Origin: Sipunculus nudus
Lineage: Eukaryota; Annelida; Sipuncula; Golfingiida; Sipunculidae
Length of the DNA stretch: 64,000 nucleotides
Reading direction: 5' to 3'
NCBI GenBank assembly: GCA_026874595.1
Contig: CM049306.1
Coordinates: forward strand, 82,302,142 to 82,366,141
Part shown: positions 10,533 through 21,776 of the stretch, in pieces
How the letters are laid out: every line of letters begins with the position of its first letter
How positions within the stretch are numbered: position 1 is the stretch's first letter
Position numbers and translations under genes: made by a program
Notes under the pieces: generated by a model
Told to the model about the DNA's origin: nothing
Databases searched by the model: none
The model's input: only the letters and a program-made list of their open reading frames with translations

Positions 10533-11056
10533 GTCTCCCCGGATACGGTTCGGGGTGGTCCGTGGTGATCCGGGATGTTGTTTTGGCAAAAATTATCCCG
10601 GTAGAGCCCCGGATTTTTCGGCAGAGCTACGTCTCACCACGGTCCGCCAAGGATGCGCTACGGATTCCAGTTTTTGTTTGCCGCGCTAGTCCGGGGTAAT
10701 TCGCAGCTCCGACAGGGCACTGCCGTGGAAGTCCTGGGCTCTGCTGTATTGGTCCGTCGCTCTGCCGAGGTAGTTTTCATTGTCCCGGACCTCCAAGGAC
10801 TGTCATGGCAGTGCCCCGGACTTCCACGGCAGTGGCACGGATACCCACGGCAAAACCCCGTCAGAGCTACGGATGAGCCCCGGATTACATTCCGCCCCGG
10901 ATCACCACGAATCGTCCCGGCAGTTTTTGACATCCAAAAACTGCCGGCTCGCCCTCTGGACCGTGCCGGACCATCCCGGCAGCGCTACGGCTTACACTCC
11001 GGATCACCCCGGACCTATCCGTGGCACTGCCGTAGCTCTGCCGGGTCCTCTATAGG
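10533..11056. repeat. GC-rich foldback element with nested inverted repeats
   Basis: An abrupt GC-rich island in AT-rich DNA. Several nested inverted pairs were read directly: CGGCAGAGCTACG (10619-10631) with CGTAGCTCTGCCG (11031-11043); CACTGCCGTGGAAGTCC (10718-10734) with GGACTTCCACGGCAGTG (10818-10834), both perfect; and GGTCCGTGGTGATCCGG (about 10557) with CCGGATCACCCCGGACC (about 10998), one mismatch. The words CCGGATCACC, CACGGCA and AGAGCTACGG recur throughout. Long frames on both strands here are by-products of GC content. Best read as a foldback/MITE-like unit; no target duplication was identified. Confidence 0.75.
10918..10946. repeat. Perfect 11-bp hairpin inside the foldback element
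   Basis: CGGCAGTTTTT, loop GACATCC, AAAAACTGCCG. It is the inner hairpin of the right half of the GC-rich foldback. Confidence 0.9.
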
Positions 11057-12235
11057 ACTTATACTTTATGTTCATCAGAAGGAGAAAGAATAGTGTCTTC
11101 CTTTCGAAATATTTATCAGTCATAATGTTGGAAATACAAGCCACCGTTTCCAGTATCCACCATGTTTACATAAATATTTATAAGTCATAATGTTTACAAG
11201 CAGAGTTTAACTATAAAGCATAATGCTTGCAAGAATATCCGTGCAGATGACGATCCTAAACGAAGTTTAGGAGTTAGATTGGCGGTAATAGGTGATACAC
11301 GAATGGATCGTTGCTTATCGTAAGTTGTCTATTATTTTGGTCCCGTTATCGATTTAAGTTATTGATGATCAGATGAATACATTTTAAAGTTAGCTGTTCT
11401 CATGCCTTATTTGCAAAATGTATGTGATCCTGGCTTAAGCTGCGTAAATTTTAAGGCAATCGATGAACTCTAGGTAATTCCTGCCAAGAAAGGAGTATAA
11501 CAATAGAAGTATAGAAGTATAACAAGATAGATAAGCACATAGAGAAATGGGAAAAAAATTAAATGTTTAAGCAAAAAAAAAAGCAGAAGCTAACGTTAAA
11601 TGTGAAAATTACAAAATGTTTTTTTTCTTGTGTTAATAAAATATATATTACTTCAAAGGATGTCAATGATGAAAGGAGAAAAATGTATATACTATAGTAT
11701 TTTGCTTATTTCTGAGACATCCAAAAAAGAAAAAAAATGTGTGCGTTTGGTCATCTACAAGATTAGTAAACACGGTACAAATGGCCATCATGACAAAGAG
11801 AAAAAGCACGTAAGCAGAGATGGTTAACTAAACATGTGTAGAAATTGTAAGGCATCAGGTGTTAGTGGTGAGAAAACAGGAAGAATCTTTTGTCATTTGT
11901 AAAAACTGGTTTGTCTGAATTTAACTTCATATGTCCTTGTTGGACGTGTTTGGGTTTAGACCGGCGACTATTTTGTCGGACCACCACATGTTATAAACAC
12001 TTGGATATAAACAAAACAAACAGCCTGTGCAACGTGGGATCGGCGCTCTTTGGCTTACATTTATAAATGATAAAATATTGACGATAATACTCTTCATAGG
12101 TTGTCGTCAGAGCTTCGCAGGAGAAACATTTTCCCTATCTTAATGAACATAGTCCTTTCTTGAAATATAATAAGTGAGTATATAGCCGTTTTCTCAAACC
12201 ATCTCTCCTCCCAAATGACTAAATCTTGTTATAGG
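11057..12235. other. Unassigned AT-rich stretch
   Basis: A small internal duplication (ATATTTATMAGTCATAATGTT at about 11109 and 11173) is visible. No gene seen. Confidence 0.4.
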
Positions 12236-12240
12236 CAACA

Positions 12241-12603
12241 TAGGGGCGGATTGGGATGGGGATGGGGGGGGGGGGGGGATTTGGGAAAGGGGCGACCTAA
12301 CCAAAACATCTGGGGAAAAACTCTTAGTACACCGTCACGCTTTCAGTAAAGATCGAGTGTATAGAACAGTTACAATGTATGTCTTGCTTTATAATGCATT
12401 TGAGCTACCCAAGATTGCACGATTACAACCTAAACTATCTAAAAAATGTCTACACCATGGACGGGGGGGGGGGAGGGGGTGTTACCCTCTCCCCATCGCT
12501 CCCCTCCATGGCTCTTCGCGCCTCGGCTCACCCGCTTCGCGGACTCGCGCAATGTGAGCCCCCCCTCCCCCCCGACTATTCTACATTCCTGTATCCGCCC
12601 CTG
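12241..12603. mobile_element. Short TIR element with poly-G/C interior
   Basis: The left end (T)AGGGGCGGATTGGGATG and the right end CATTCCTGTATCCGCCCCTG (12584-12603) are imperfect inverted repeats. CAACA flanks both ends (12236-12240 and 12604-12608), a possible short target duplication. Inside are G runs at 12264-12278 and 12463-12473 and a C-run pair at 12559-12573. Termini of CAGGGGCGG...CCGCCCCTG type occur in hAT-like non-autonomous elements. No transposase frame is present. Confidence 0.55.
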
Positions 12604-13327
12604 CAACACGAAATCAGCGGAGGCCGCAACAGTGCTTCAACCAGTTTTGTCGATCAGAGTCGATAGAATGGATAAGAAAATCGGTAACCCTTTTCCCCGG
12701 AGGTCGTTTCTACTCTAAACGAACCCTTTCCAGTAAAGGACTTTGGGGGGGGGGGGGGGGGCCTATTGGCTAAACTTGTTCATAATCACAATTTGTCATT
12801 CAAGAAAAAGTCTTCTTTTTATATTGCTCATGTGCATGCTTCCAACATATTATTCATTCCGTGAAGAAAATAATTTATTTTCATTAAATTTAAATTGAAC
12901 CAATTCACCTACAAAATATTATGACGGGCTGATTGCCCTTTTCAACACATTAACACCTGCCCTTACTGCTGCATTTAGAAGCCAGCCCCAGTGCATTGTG
13001 GATAAAGAATTTCTTTACCCACAATCCTTAACCATCTTGTGATTCTAAGCGCTTTGAAAACAATGGCGGAAACCTGCATTACCTCGCTCTGACTTGTTGT
13101 ACCATTTGCTCTTCAGCCAAGGCCCTGGCAGCCACATACGGCAAAGGCGGCGTTTGCATGCAGTAAGTACCATGTAGAATGAATTAATTGAATGAATGTA
13201 ACGTAACCACATCGTAAAGAGTCTGGAAAATGTGTTGTTCTAAGTTTGCTTGCACCACAGACACTAGTATTATGAGACTGGAAGATTGATGATTTCGGTG
13301 CATGGAACCCTGTGTCAAATCTTCAGC
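12604..13327. other. Unassigned stretch with a 17-base G run
   Basis: G run at 12745-12761. No coding evidence. Confidence 0.4.
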
Positions 13328-13398
13328 TTACCCCCATATAAGATTATCCCCTGGAAATCTGAAATTGTTTTCAGATTACCCCGGGGGGATTCTGAACC
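13328..13398. repeat. AATCTGAA/TTCAGATTACCCC palindromic motif, locus 1
   Basis: AATCTGAAATTG then TTTTCAGATTACCCCGG form an inverted pair (AATCTGAA/TTCAGATT). The motif GGGGTAATCTGAA and its complement recur at 14127-14208, 25746-25790 and 28961-29092. Confidence 0.6.
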
Positions 13399-14126
13399 TA
13401 ATTTCTGGATTAAGAGATATAAAAATTTAATCAAGCCTTGAAAACGAAATGTTAATTTTATTGTTGATCTTATCTATATTGATTCATACACTTCAATTAA
13501 GCGGAGTGCACATGTAAACATATGATAAACCTATTTGAGAATTAAAGCAGAAAGGAATTTGAATCGTAAGCAAACAAAATTATAACTCGGACTAACAAGG
13601 ATGCCCTCGCCGGCAGCAAGTAAGAGAGATTTTTTAAAGTGGTGGAGAATTAATGTGGCAATCCTGAAGGAACCTGAATTTGACCATGGACCTTTTATGA
13701 TATAACAATGTATAGTTAATCAAGATCAATGGTGATGATAAGAAATTCCATTAACTATTTTTTCTAATGGGGTATAAGTCCTGGTAAAATGTTGGTCAAC
13801 CGTGAAAAAAACTCAATCCGTAACCTGCCCACACACTAAAAATTAGGCAAATTTCTGTATTCCGAAAAAAAGTCGTTACAAGTACATTTATCATTACATT
13901 TTATATTTTTCATGAAATTTTCTATGTTCAGGAGCCCTTATAGGGGTAAAGTATGTCAACCCTGACGAAACGGGAACTCGATCTTTCACTGGTCATTATC
14001 TGCTCACTTACCAAAAATAAGGGCCAATATCTGCAGGCATTGCAGAGAAAAGTGCGTACGACTGTTAGATTTTGGAAGGACGGAAGGACAAAATGACGGA
14101 TATGGGAAAAACTACTTCAAGTTATG
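13399..14126. other. Unassigned AT-rich stretch
   Basis: No gene or defined element seen. Confidence 0.4.
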
Positions 14127-14208
14127 CCCGGGGGTAATCTGCAAGCAATTGCAAGCTAACCGGAGGGGGGGGGGGGCAGGGATACTCCGAACAGGAAGTA
14201 ATCTGAAA
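14127..14208. repeat. GGGGTAATCTG motif, locus 2
   Basis: CCCGGGGGTAATCTGCAAGC, a G run at 14165-14176, then GAAGTAATCTGAAATCGC. Related to the motif at 13.3, 25.7 and 29.0 kb. Confidence 0.5.
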
Positions 14209-14439
14209 TCGCTACATTGACCGTAAGTTTCAACCCCTGCATGGTTGTCCACCTCTGCTTTCCGGGGATATAAAAGGTAACCGGGTCTTTAAAGAAGAGA
14301 ATCATTTATTTACTTCGCGAAAAATAAAGCCAAAGTAAAGCATAATATAAACACCACTCACAAGCACCTTACAAATTTATCAATATGATACCCGTTAGCC
14401 TGTGTAAAGCAGAAAGGTGCAAACATGCAGATTTTTCAA

Positions 14440-14690
14440 AATTACCGTTTAACTTCGAATTTCCGTCTCTCTTTTTTTTCCGAAAATTCGTTATTCCGAA
14501 ATTAAAATTGAGGAACCGAAATTTACCTACATTAACCGAAATGTAGAAATACGACATTCCTGTAGTAATAACCAGCTTAGTATTCTTATTACAAAAATGG
14601 TGTACCTCGCATATCCGTAACCCCAAATATCCGAACAAATTTTATGTTCCCCAATCTATTCGGATATTCGAGGTTCTGCTCGGTACGTGA
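14440..14690 (-). mobile_element. Possible pogo/Tigger-like element end
   Basis: On the minus strand the right edge reads GCAGAACCTCGAATATCCGA, close to the CAGTAGAACCTCGATTATCCGA-type termini of pogo/Tigger DNA transposons. It is followed by repeated words (TTCGGATATTTGGGG, TTACGGATATGCGAGG). Further in, CCGAAAATTCG and TTCCGAAATTAAAATTGAGG echo the same vocabulary. No transposase frame and no opposite terminus were found, so this is an end fragment or MITE at best. Confidence 0.4.
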
Positions 14691-15074
14691 CCAGAAAGGA
14701 GTTCACAAATATATAACAGACACATCTCTGTCGAGGACAATGCAGACTCAAATCGCTTTAAATGAAACATCAATAACAGTTGTGTTCACGTTTTAAAAAG
14801 CTTTTACTGGTATTGATTCCTTTTTGTTGGCGATATTATATATGTAAAGCGCAGCACACGAACCCTCACCCCTACACACACACTCACACATGCACATGAT
14901 GTTGCTGGTGACACACTGGGGCATCGAGACACTGCTGAAACAAGACCTACGCCTAAGGAGCTGATAAACAGATCGATAGAGATTAAAATGCGTGTATGGA
15001 TATGTATAGGCTGGAGAAAATTATACAACGCTGAATAGGTTAAATATAGGCAGACCAGTCAAATATATACATGT
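14691..15074. other. Unassigned stretch
   Basis: Short CA-rich patch at about 14874-14892. Nothing else seen. Confidence 0.4.
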
Positions 15075-15075
15075 T

Positions 15076-15122
<47 letters not shown>
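15075..15122. repeat. (AT)n microsatellite
   Basis: Nearly pure AT dinucleotides with one AAA interruption. Confidence 0.95.
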
Positions 15123-15127
<5 letters not shown>

Positions 15128-15232
15128 GAAATATATATTACTTATATATATATATATTACAGGAAAATATTCCATATAATACACAACAATACAAAAAGAT
15201 TCGTTTTGGTAAGAGCAATTGATGAAGGGAGG

Positions 15233-15247
15233 GTGAGAGAGAGAGAA

Positions 15248-15290
<43 letters not shown>

Positions 15291-15352
15291 AGAGAGAGAG
15301 AGACAGAGAGAGAGAAAGAAAGTGAGAGAAAGAGAGTGAGAGAGAGACAGAA

Positions 15353-15386
<34 letters not shown>

Positions 15387-15466
15387 GAGGAAGAGAGAGA
15401 GAGAGAAGGGAGAGGGAGGAAGAGAGAGAGACAGACAAACAGAGACAGAGAGACAGACAGACAGAG
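15233..15466. repeat. GA-rich purine simple repeat
   Basis: About 235 bp of GAGAGA with GAAAG, GGAAG and CAGACA variants, a second locus of the type seen at 6767-7164. Open frames through it in all registers are artefacts. Confidence 0.97.
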
Positions 15467-16057
15467 TTTGTTTTGACAAATTAGAAATCCCGAAATAAGC
15501 ACAAGATACCTCTTACACATAGTAAATATATAACCTTTAAACCAAGGCAAACTCTCCTATCCCTTCTTGTGTGGCCCCCTCGCTTTAAGGCAAACGTTCT
15601 GTATTAGACCAAATAATTATCTTTGCAGGCAATCTTGATTGTCCATCAATATGATAGAAACGGTATCTGAAATATTACTGCAATACAAACCGGGTTACCG
15701 AGTTTGTGGTATCTCCCAGCTTTATCCGGTTAGGGGGCGTAAAACATTGAAAAAAAAAATACGAGACTCTTTTAATGAAAAAAAAGATGGGGATCGGAAA
15801 CCGTTCCTTATTCATTTTATCTCTACAAGAAATGAACAAAATGTCGCTGTAAATCACAATGAGGTATAAATATCAGACTAATCTGTCCAGTTTGCCATAA
15901 CCTGCCATTTATCAAAAGTCACCAGACAAGTAAGTTGTGTATAAATGTAAAAAAATTAGGTAAGATCGGTTACGCCTCACATGGTATCAACGGTATTGTC
16001 CCGTCTAAGTATGACGATCTTCTTAATGACCGTTACATAATTATACAGGAAAATCGA
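15467..16057. other. Unassigned stretch
   Basis: A 76-codon ATG frame at 15639-15869 is basic and unlike any family I know; I do not call it a gene. Confidence 0.35.
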
Positions 16058-16430
16058 AAGTGACCTGGTTAAACTTTCCTTTTTTTAAGACTGGCCTGTA
16101 ACAAGTCTGGGCTTGTTTGCTCTAGAAGGTATTTTTTTGGTCATTTTGCAAATCGTAGCCATTCCTCATCAACACAGTAACGGCAATCCACAAGTCCACA
16201 TGGATTAAATTGCTGTGACATAATAATATGTGCTAGCAATAAGTGACCCGGTTGTGTATATTTTTTAATCAGACTGGCATGCATAACTCTTGGCTTGCTT
16301 ATTAATCTGCGCTAGAGGGAAGTTTTTTTTTGTGTGTGGATATTTAGGAAATCGTGACAGCTCTTCATCAACACCACCACGAGAAATTAAACATGTCCAC
16401 AGGGTTACATTACCCTATTTTTATAATTGT
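16058..16430. repeat. Degenerate 183-bp tandem duplication
   Basis: AAGTGACCTGGTT at 16058 and AAGTGACCCGGTT at 16241 start two units. Both continue with AGACTGGCNTGNATAA, a GGCTTG-containing block, GCTAGA, a T-run, and an ATCGT block before CATCAACAC. The copies are well diverged. Confidence 0.7.
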
Positions 16431-16942
16431 GTAGAAACTTCTGCTCCGATTTACACAAATATACATTGACGCCATACACATCCTATCTGTGCTGTCGTAC
16501 CTAATATCTTTATAAACGCCGGTGTAGCATTGCGTCTAGCTGGTTGTGAGTATATATTGGTTATGTTTGAATGTAATAAAATAAATTGATAAAACAAACG
16601 AAAACAAAACTAGATGGTATAGTAATCACAGATTCATAATGTTTCGCTCCGACGAAAAAACAAAAACTTTTCCAGGTTTTTTTTTTTGGAAGAAATAACT
16701 GTCGTTACTTCTTACATACTAATATCCAGGATTAATGAGTTTAATGTGAAAATGATAAGGTTTGAGCAGAGTGGTACAATGTTTCATTGTTCAACTGACA
16801 AATGCAATATTCAATTAAACGGGATCTACCAGGGGCGTAGCCAAGGGGAGCCCCCCCCCCCCCCCGCAGGCCCCCCCCCCCCACCGGTCGCATCCAGTAC
16901 TCGCCGTCCTTTCAAAATTTCACTTAGTCTTATAATGATAAT

Positions 16943-16945
<3 letters not shown>

Positions 16946-17018
<73 letters not shown>
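16946..17018. repeat. (AT)n then (TG)n microsatellite
   Basis: AT dinucleotides to about 16999, continuing as TG dinucleotides to about 17018, inside the outer TIR element and just left of the inner one. Confidence 0.95.
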
Positions 17019-17036
17019 CATTAAATTGCCTTTGCT

Positions 17037-17782
17037 ATCAGTGGCGGATCCAGAAGGGGCGCCTAAGATTTTATTTAATTTATCTGCAGTTTATTACTTT
17101 CAAACTCATTAGTTTGGGATGAGGATATTTATAGACAGCTGCAGAACAACTGCAGGCAACTAGGTTCTGGTTAGGGTCGACCGTGAACAATATCACGGCC
17201 CCTCTGGTGATACCGGTACTTGAACTCGCGATCTGTCGGGACCACGGACCCCGGATAATGCAAAGTTTAACATAAGACTTCAAAATATCAGTGAATTCAC
17301 TCTGAGCATTACATTTAAAAGATAATATTTTGCAAGTAATAAACGTAAATGCGCCTTTGCGCCATTGACTTTAACATGTTGAAAACGATTAAAAATTTTA
17401 TATCATAATTTTGGAGAAATATAAATATAAAATTTTGAACCTCTATACGATTTGACTACATAACGCAAAGACAAAAGGGAACAGTTTTACATTAACAGGA
17501 AATCCTCATTTTTATTGTGAAAGTTGCCTCACAATGTCCTCTTTACGGTGCATTTTCAAAAAATTTCTCAATATGTGAGGGGTATCCCCCTCCTATACCC
17601 TTTCCATGTACGTGTAAGTAACCTTAATGAGACCATGTTTCATTATTGAAAATAAAAAAAGGCTATAGTTTCATAGACCAAATTTTATGACGTATAGTAA
17701 TAATAATAATACTATGTACCCACACATGCATATTAGCGCCCCCCCCCCCCCCGTTTTTCGAATTTCTGGACCCGCCACTGAT
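17037..17782. mobile_element. Inner TIR element (CAGTGGCGGATCCAG) nested in the outer one
   Basis: The left end ATCAGTGGCGGATCCAGAA (17037-17055) and right end TTCTGGACCCGCCACTGAT (17764-17782) are inverted with one mismatch in 19. CAGTGGCGGATCCAG termini are familiar from hAT-type MITEs (from memory). A C run at 17739-17752 precedes the right end. The interior holds a SINE-like head at about 17150-17283 and unassigned AT-rich DNA. No 8-bp target duplication is visible. Confidence 0.7.
17150..17283 (-). mobile_element. Possible tRNA-derived SINE fragment
   Basis: The minus strand contains GCGAGTTCAAGTACCGG (B-box core GTTCAAGTACC at 17225-17215), followed by GAGGGGCCGTGATATTG. A pol III B-box with a following conserved block suggests a SINE head, but no good A-box was found. 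Confidence 0.35.
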
Positions 17783-17827
17783 CATGGCCCCCTCCCCTCC
17801 CTAAATCCTGGCTACGCCCCTGTCTAC

Positions 17828-19400
17828 TGTATAGTAATTATGGATTTCTTTACATAAATGACTGTATTGAACTTTGGGGTTTTCGTATACATCAGGATAA
17901 ACATATGTTACTAAAACTCTTATAAAGAGTTAATTAGAATAATTTTCCGACATTTTATTAAGCAAAATCTGATGTTTTATTAAACATTTATACACTTTAA
18001 GTATTCCATATATAACAATATTATTAATGCTGTATAAAGGATTAACCTTCTATTGTATGGTCTTTGAATTTATTTGGAAAGAAAATAGCATGTGCCACGC
18101 ATAAAAATCGAATTTTCCAACTCAGAAAGCAGATCTGATAGCGACAATAAGAGGAATTGAGATTTGCAGAGATATACTGTGCCTGTGATAACACGTAACA
18201 AGTCAGTCACGCAAGGAAGGGTGGAATTTCGATCAAGTAGATATTATCACGTGGCGAAGCATGTCGGCAGGTTGATGTTACATATGCACCAGTTCATGAA
18301 AAAAATTACAAAATAACAATTTTCCATGAGTGGCTGGTATTTATCAGGGACTAATTTTGAATAGTTTAAGCATTGTAGCAATATATATTGCAGTGACGTA
18401 TACATATTTATTACAGAAATACTCATTTATCAGAGAGGCATTTTATTTAAGACTGTCTGTCTGGCCGACATCCCAAATGCCTTTATCTGGACCTTTTCCC
18501 TGAATCAGGTTAAATGCGCCATCTAGCGGCAACTGATTGGTATAACCTTTTTCATGCTTTCTCTGTAGACCTAATGTAGGATGAAATTGAGGCATTTGTT
18601 ATCAATCTCTTCCTGCCACGAGAGTCACGCAAAGTAATTGAACGCGGTCACGTGACTGAGCGAGGGATGAAAAAGTTTTGCCAACAGGAAATGAAGTAGA
18701 ACAGAAATAATGCAGAAAGAAAATTATGGCTCCTGTCCTTAAACCAGTCGCAACCTTTACGGAGGGATTTCATGAATGCGGCGTCTATTTTAATCTGCCA
18801 TCAATCGGATATCATAAGTTTTATTTCTTTCGTGTGAATGTAGTTTAAATATCATACAATGCATCCGATTTACAAATCTATGTCCTATGTTAAATATAAG
18901 AAAAATCGCAGCATATCCCTGCAGTGCTCCTGTTTAGATGAGTGGATATAAACAAATTGTGTTTTGAATTTTCAGGAAACCTTAAAAATGTTATTACATA
19001 AAAAATGTTTAATAAATATATTATAATCTATCTTGAAACGATGCTTGCGAAAACTTAAATTATTTGAATAATAATAGAGAGCAGATATATTGATGTTTGA
19101 AATGAGCGACCCATTGGTAAGCGCTCTCTTAAAATTACACTGGTTGCTGCATATGGAGTCCTTCTTTTCGCATAAAAGCTTTTCAACACATTGGTTTATA
19201 AATTCCCTAAGGCATTAAATAACAACCAAATGATCACCTGGGGATAAAAACAAGCCCAGTCGGGGCGAGTGTCTGACTATCTCAGCGGAGCAAAACATGA
19301 ATGGGATATAATCCATCAAAACTGAAGAAAACTGTGATCACTGTGTTCACAAAAGAAAGATGTATTAAAATATCTTTACTATAAACAATGCGTCTCTCAA
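17828..19400. other. Unassigned AT-rich stretch
   Basis: No open frame of note, no RNA gene, no clear repeat boundaries seen. Confidence 0.4.
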
Positions 19401-19712
19401 ATGAAGAAAAATGTATATGAAGATACACCCTTAAAAAAGATTGTTGCTCAGCCTTGGCCTGTTGTAACTCGTCATCACCAGAACTGCAAATCCATTTTTA
19501 ATAGCAAATGCCTGGGACTAAATATAAATGATCCCTGCGTAAGTGTTCCATCAGCTAAACAATGTTTAAAGTTTTTTTTAGCAAACGATAATAATGTAAA
19601 TGACTCACTGCCTTTTAATTCTTTTAAAGAAGATATGGAACAGTCAAGACAGACAAACATGAACATGACATTCAGTAAAACTCAAAGACAGTCGTCAACC
19701 GTTCATCCCTGA
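19401..19712 (+). CDS. Hypothetical 103-residue protein or exon
   Basis: An ATG frame starting MKKNVYEDTPLKKIVAQPWP and ending in SSTVHP. It is hydrophilic, with no signal peptide or membrane segment, four Cys (CKSIFNSKC, DPCVSV, KQC) and a Ser/Thr/Gln-rich tail. Composition is balanced and free of simple repeat, unlike most open frames here, which is the only support for coding. A five-codon-earlier ATG in another frame overlaps it, and the base at -3 is C, so the start is weak. I do not recognise the family. It could be an exon of a larger gene or chance. Confidence 0.25.
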   Translation: MKKNVYEDTPLKKIVAQPWPVVTRHHQNCKSIFNSKCLGLNINDPCVSVPSAKQCLKFFLANDNNVNDSLPFNSFKEDMEQSRQTNMNMTFSKTQRQSSTVHP

Positions 19713-20859
19713 ACTTGCTGAACTAGCAAGATTGACGAGTTATTTAAACGGGTTTGCCCTTGACCGGCAGCTGATAATGGGGACAGGAGGCGTGAAAATT
19801 AAGCCCCCATGGGTACCATAAACCTAAGAGTTTTGCTCTGGTCATGAGATATAATACACTCATGTATATAATTTCTCTATTAATTAAACATTTCTTTGAA
19901 ATGTTACGTTTGCTGATTTTTACACAACATAAAAAGAAAGTAAACAATAAAGACTAAGATATTAAAAGTTCGGCGTCGTGGAATGGGCACAATACTTATT
20001 AATCCGGCATTAGCCCTGACCTGGCAGCGAAATAATTCATAATTATAAGCCTCTCAAGGGAGCGCATGGATATCCATTATCCAAAACAAACGGATATACC
20101 TTCCAGAGAGTCGAAATTTACCAAATAGTGTAATACTGATGATGGACTAAAATCTCGGGCTTTAGTTGCAGTGAGCGCTAATGTCCCCCTTAGGGCAACC
20201 ATTCGATATAGTCATATCCCTTGTTTATACCTCCGCAAAGAGTTGTTATGTTTCTAACCTCGCTGGTTGGTTATTTGTTTGAGACGTCTGTTTGTAATTT
20301 TACTCATATTGTTATGAGTGAAATTTGAGGAAATTTGATGGGGCTGGGGAGGGCATAGGAGAGCATCCAAAGAAAAAGGAAGTTAAGTTTTTAGAACCCA
20401 TCATACCGTTTGTAAAGACTCTTACCATATTGGTCATTTGGGACCGTCATTGTTCTAGCAAGCAGAGCTCATCTGTAACCCTTTCATGGAATTGGTGAGA
20501 TGCGACACACGTTTTTCTGTGTAGCGCAGCCGCCAAAGTTTAATCATGATGTGGTCACCGACAATATATGGTCACTTTCTATTTACTAGTTACAAGATAA
20601 TTTTGTTAGAATGAATTCGCTGCCATGGAAAATTTGAGGAACGAGTTATCGTCAAGGAGCTATATCAATGGAATAAGAATATAATTTAGAGTGCCATATT
20701 TCGTTGAAGTCAGTTATATCAATTTGAATGCTCCTGCAAAAACGAAGGGATAGCTCTGTTGAAAACATAATCTCCTGGCTCTGTAGATTGTACGGGAGAT
20801 CTGTGGCTGGATACCTCTATGAAGAAACAACAACGTTCAACAGGAGTCGGGAGAAAAGG
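19713..20859. other. Unassigned stretch
   Basis: No supported gene. ATACCTCCGCAAAGAG at about 20228 faintly resembles the GGCGGAGGTTTGCGC repeat core on the other strand. Confidence 0.4.
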
Positions 20860-21150
20860 TTACTTGTCACTGTAGTCCCTGTGCGTCTCCCGCAGGTCAA
20901 CAGATTTACGTTGAAAAGAAATCTCCTCTGAGTCAAGGTACACGACACGGACGGAGTCACAGCTGTTGGTGCTTGATGTACGGCGTGAGTTAAGTATTCC
21001 CTGGTTATGTTGTCTTGCGGAATACCCAGATGACGTCACAGACATGGCAGATTTAGACGGATAAACCATAAAGGGGAATAAAATCAACAATCCGACCAGG
21101 ATTAGAAGGATACATAAGGAAACATAGGAAAATAAATAAAAACCCAACAT
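20860..21150 (-). CDS. Putative single-pass membrane protein, 96 residues
   Basis: From the ATG at 21150 the frame begins MLGFYLFSYVSLCILLILVG and stays hydrophobic to about residue 29, a strong signal-anchor or signal-peptide segment. A polar Ser/Thr-rich tail follows (SAMSVTSSGYSARQ, RRTSSTNSCDSV, VVYLDSEEISF, then RETHRDYSDK and stop). The frame stays open 13 codons upstream of this ATG, so an upstream exon is possible. ACAA/GTAACC at the stop could be a weak donor, making this a first exon of a type II membrane protein. Hydrophobic segment plus polar tail is seen; membrane location is inferred; no family is recognised. It is one of the better coding candidates here. Confidence 0.35.
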   Translation of the reverse strand: MLGFYLFSYVSLCILLILVGLLILFPFMVYPSKSAMSVTSSGYSARQHNQGILNSRRTSSTNSCDSVRVVYLDSEEISFQRKSVDLRETHRDYSDK

Positions 21151-21776
21151 TCTCCATGTTAGATCGTTTTTGACAGAGATTTGGGTCACTTTTTAACTAT
21201 CAAAGCTTGTCTAGAAAGACTTTGGCCATTGTTTCTGTTCAAGTAAGTATTAGTCTACTCGTGTAAAACTAACTTGCTCTTAAGTGCAGTACAGAAGAAT
21301 AAAAAACAGCATCATATACCAGATATCAAACCGTAAAAACTCCAGACCCAGTGCTGTGTCATGATAATAATACTAATAGGCCAGCATGAGTTGTGTAAAG
21401 ATGTTTTAATACTTTAACAGTTAAAACTCTTTTAGATTACCTCTATAATTACGACTATTACCAAGATTTAAATGTATTACTTTAACTCTTTCCGTCCCTT
21501 CCGTCATTGTAAAACTACGGCATATTTGATAGGGATTTGTATAGGTTAAAGCCTTTCTGCTTCGAAGCATTGACGGCAAAGAACCAATTTGTGTTAAAAG
21601 CTAACATAATTACAATTACAACGCTCATTAATTGCTTCGTTTTAAACATCCCTGACTATTTACATCTCTGTCCTTCTTGATTAACCATCCCTAAGCAAAG
21701 GATTATATTGATTTTCATTAGTTTAAATCAGGGATATTTTGTGGCCAGGGATTTTGTTTTCTTAGACAATATTTGG

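Larger units (their letters stand above)
16830..17822. mobile_element. Outer TIR element (CAGGGGCGTAGCC), hAT-like non-autonomous
   Basis: The left terminus CAGGGGCGTAGCC(A)AGG and the right terminus CCTGGCTACGCCCCTG are inverted repeats of 13-16 bp. TCTAC lies just outside both (16825-16829 and 17823-17827), a 5-bp direct repeat that could be a target duplication, although hAT elements usually make 8 bp. Two C runs (16851-16865, 16871-16882) follow the left end. There is no transposase. A second TIR element lies inside it. Confidence 0.7.

Noticed and set aside
10653-11093. 146-codon GC-rich frame and opposing frames
   Set aside because: They sit wholly inside the foldback element with nested inverted repeats; open frames come from few stop codons in GC-rich DNA.
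15122-15550. Ser/Leu-rich minus-strand frames up to 142 codons
   Set aside because: Same cause, the GA-rich tract at 15233-15466 and the adjacent (AT)n.
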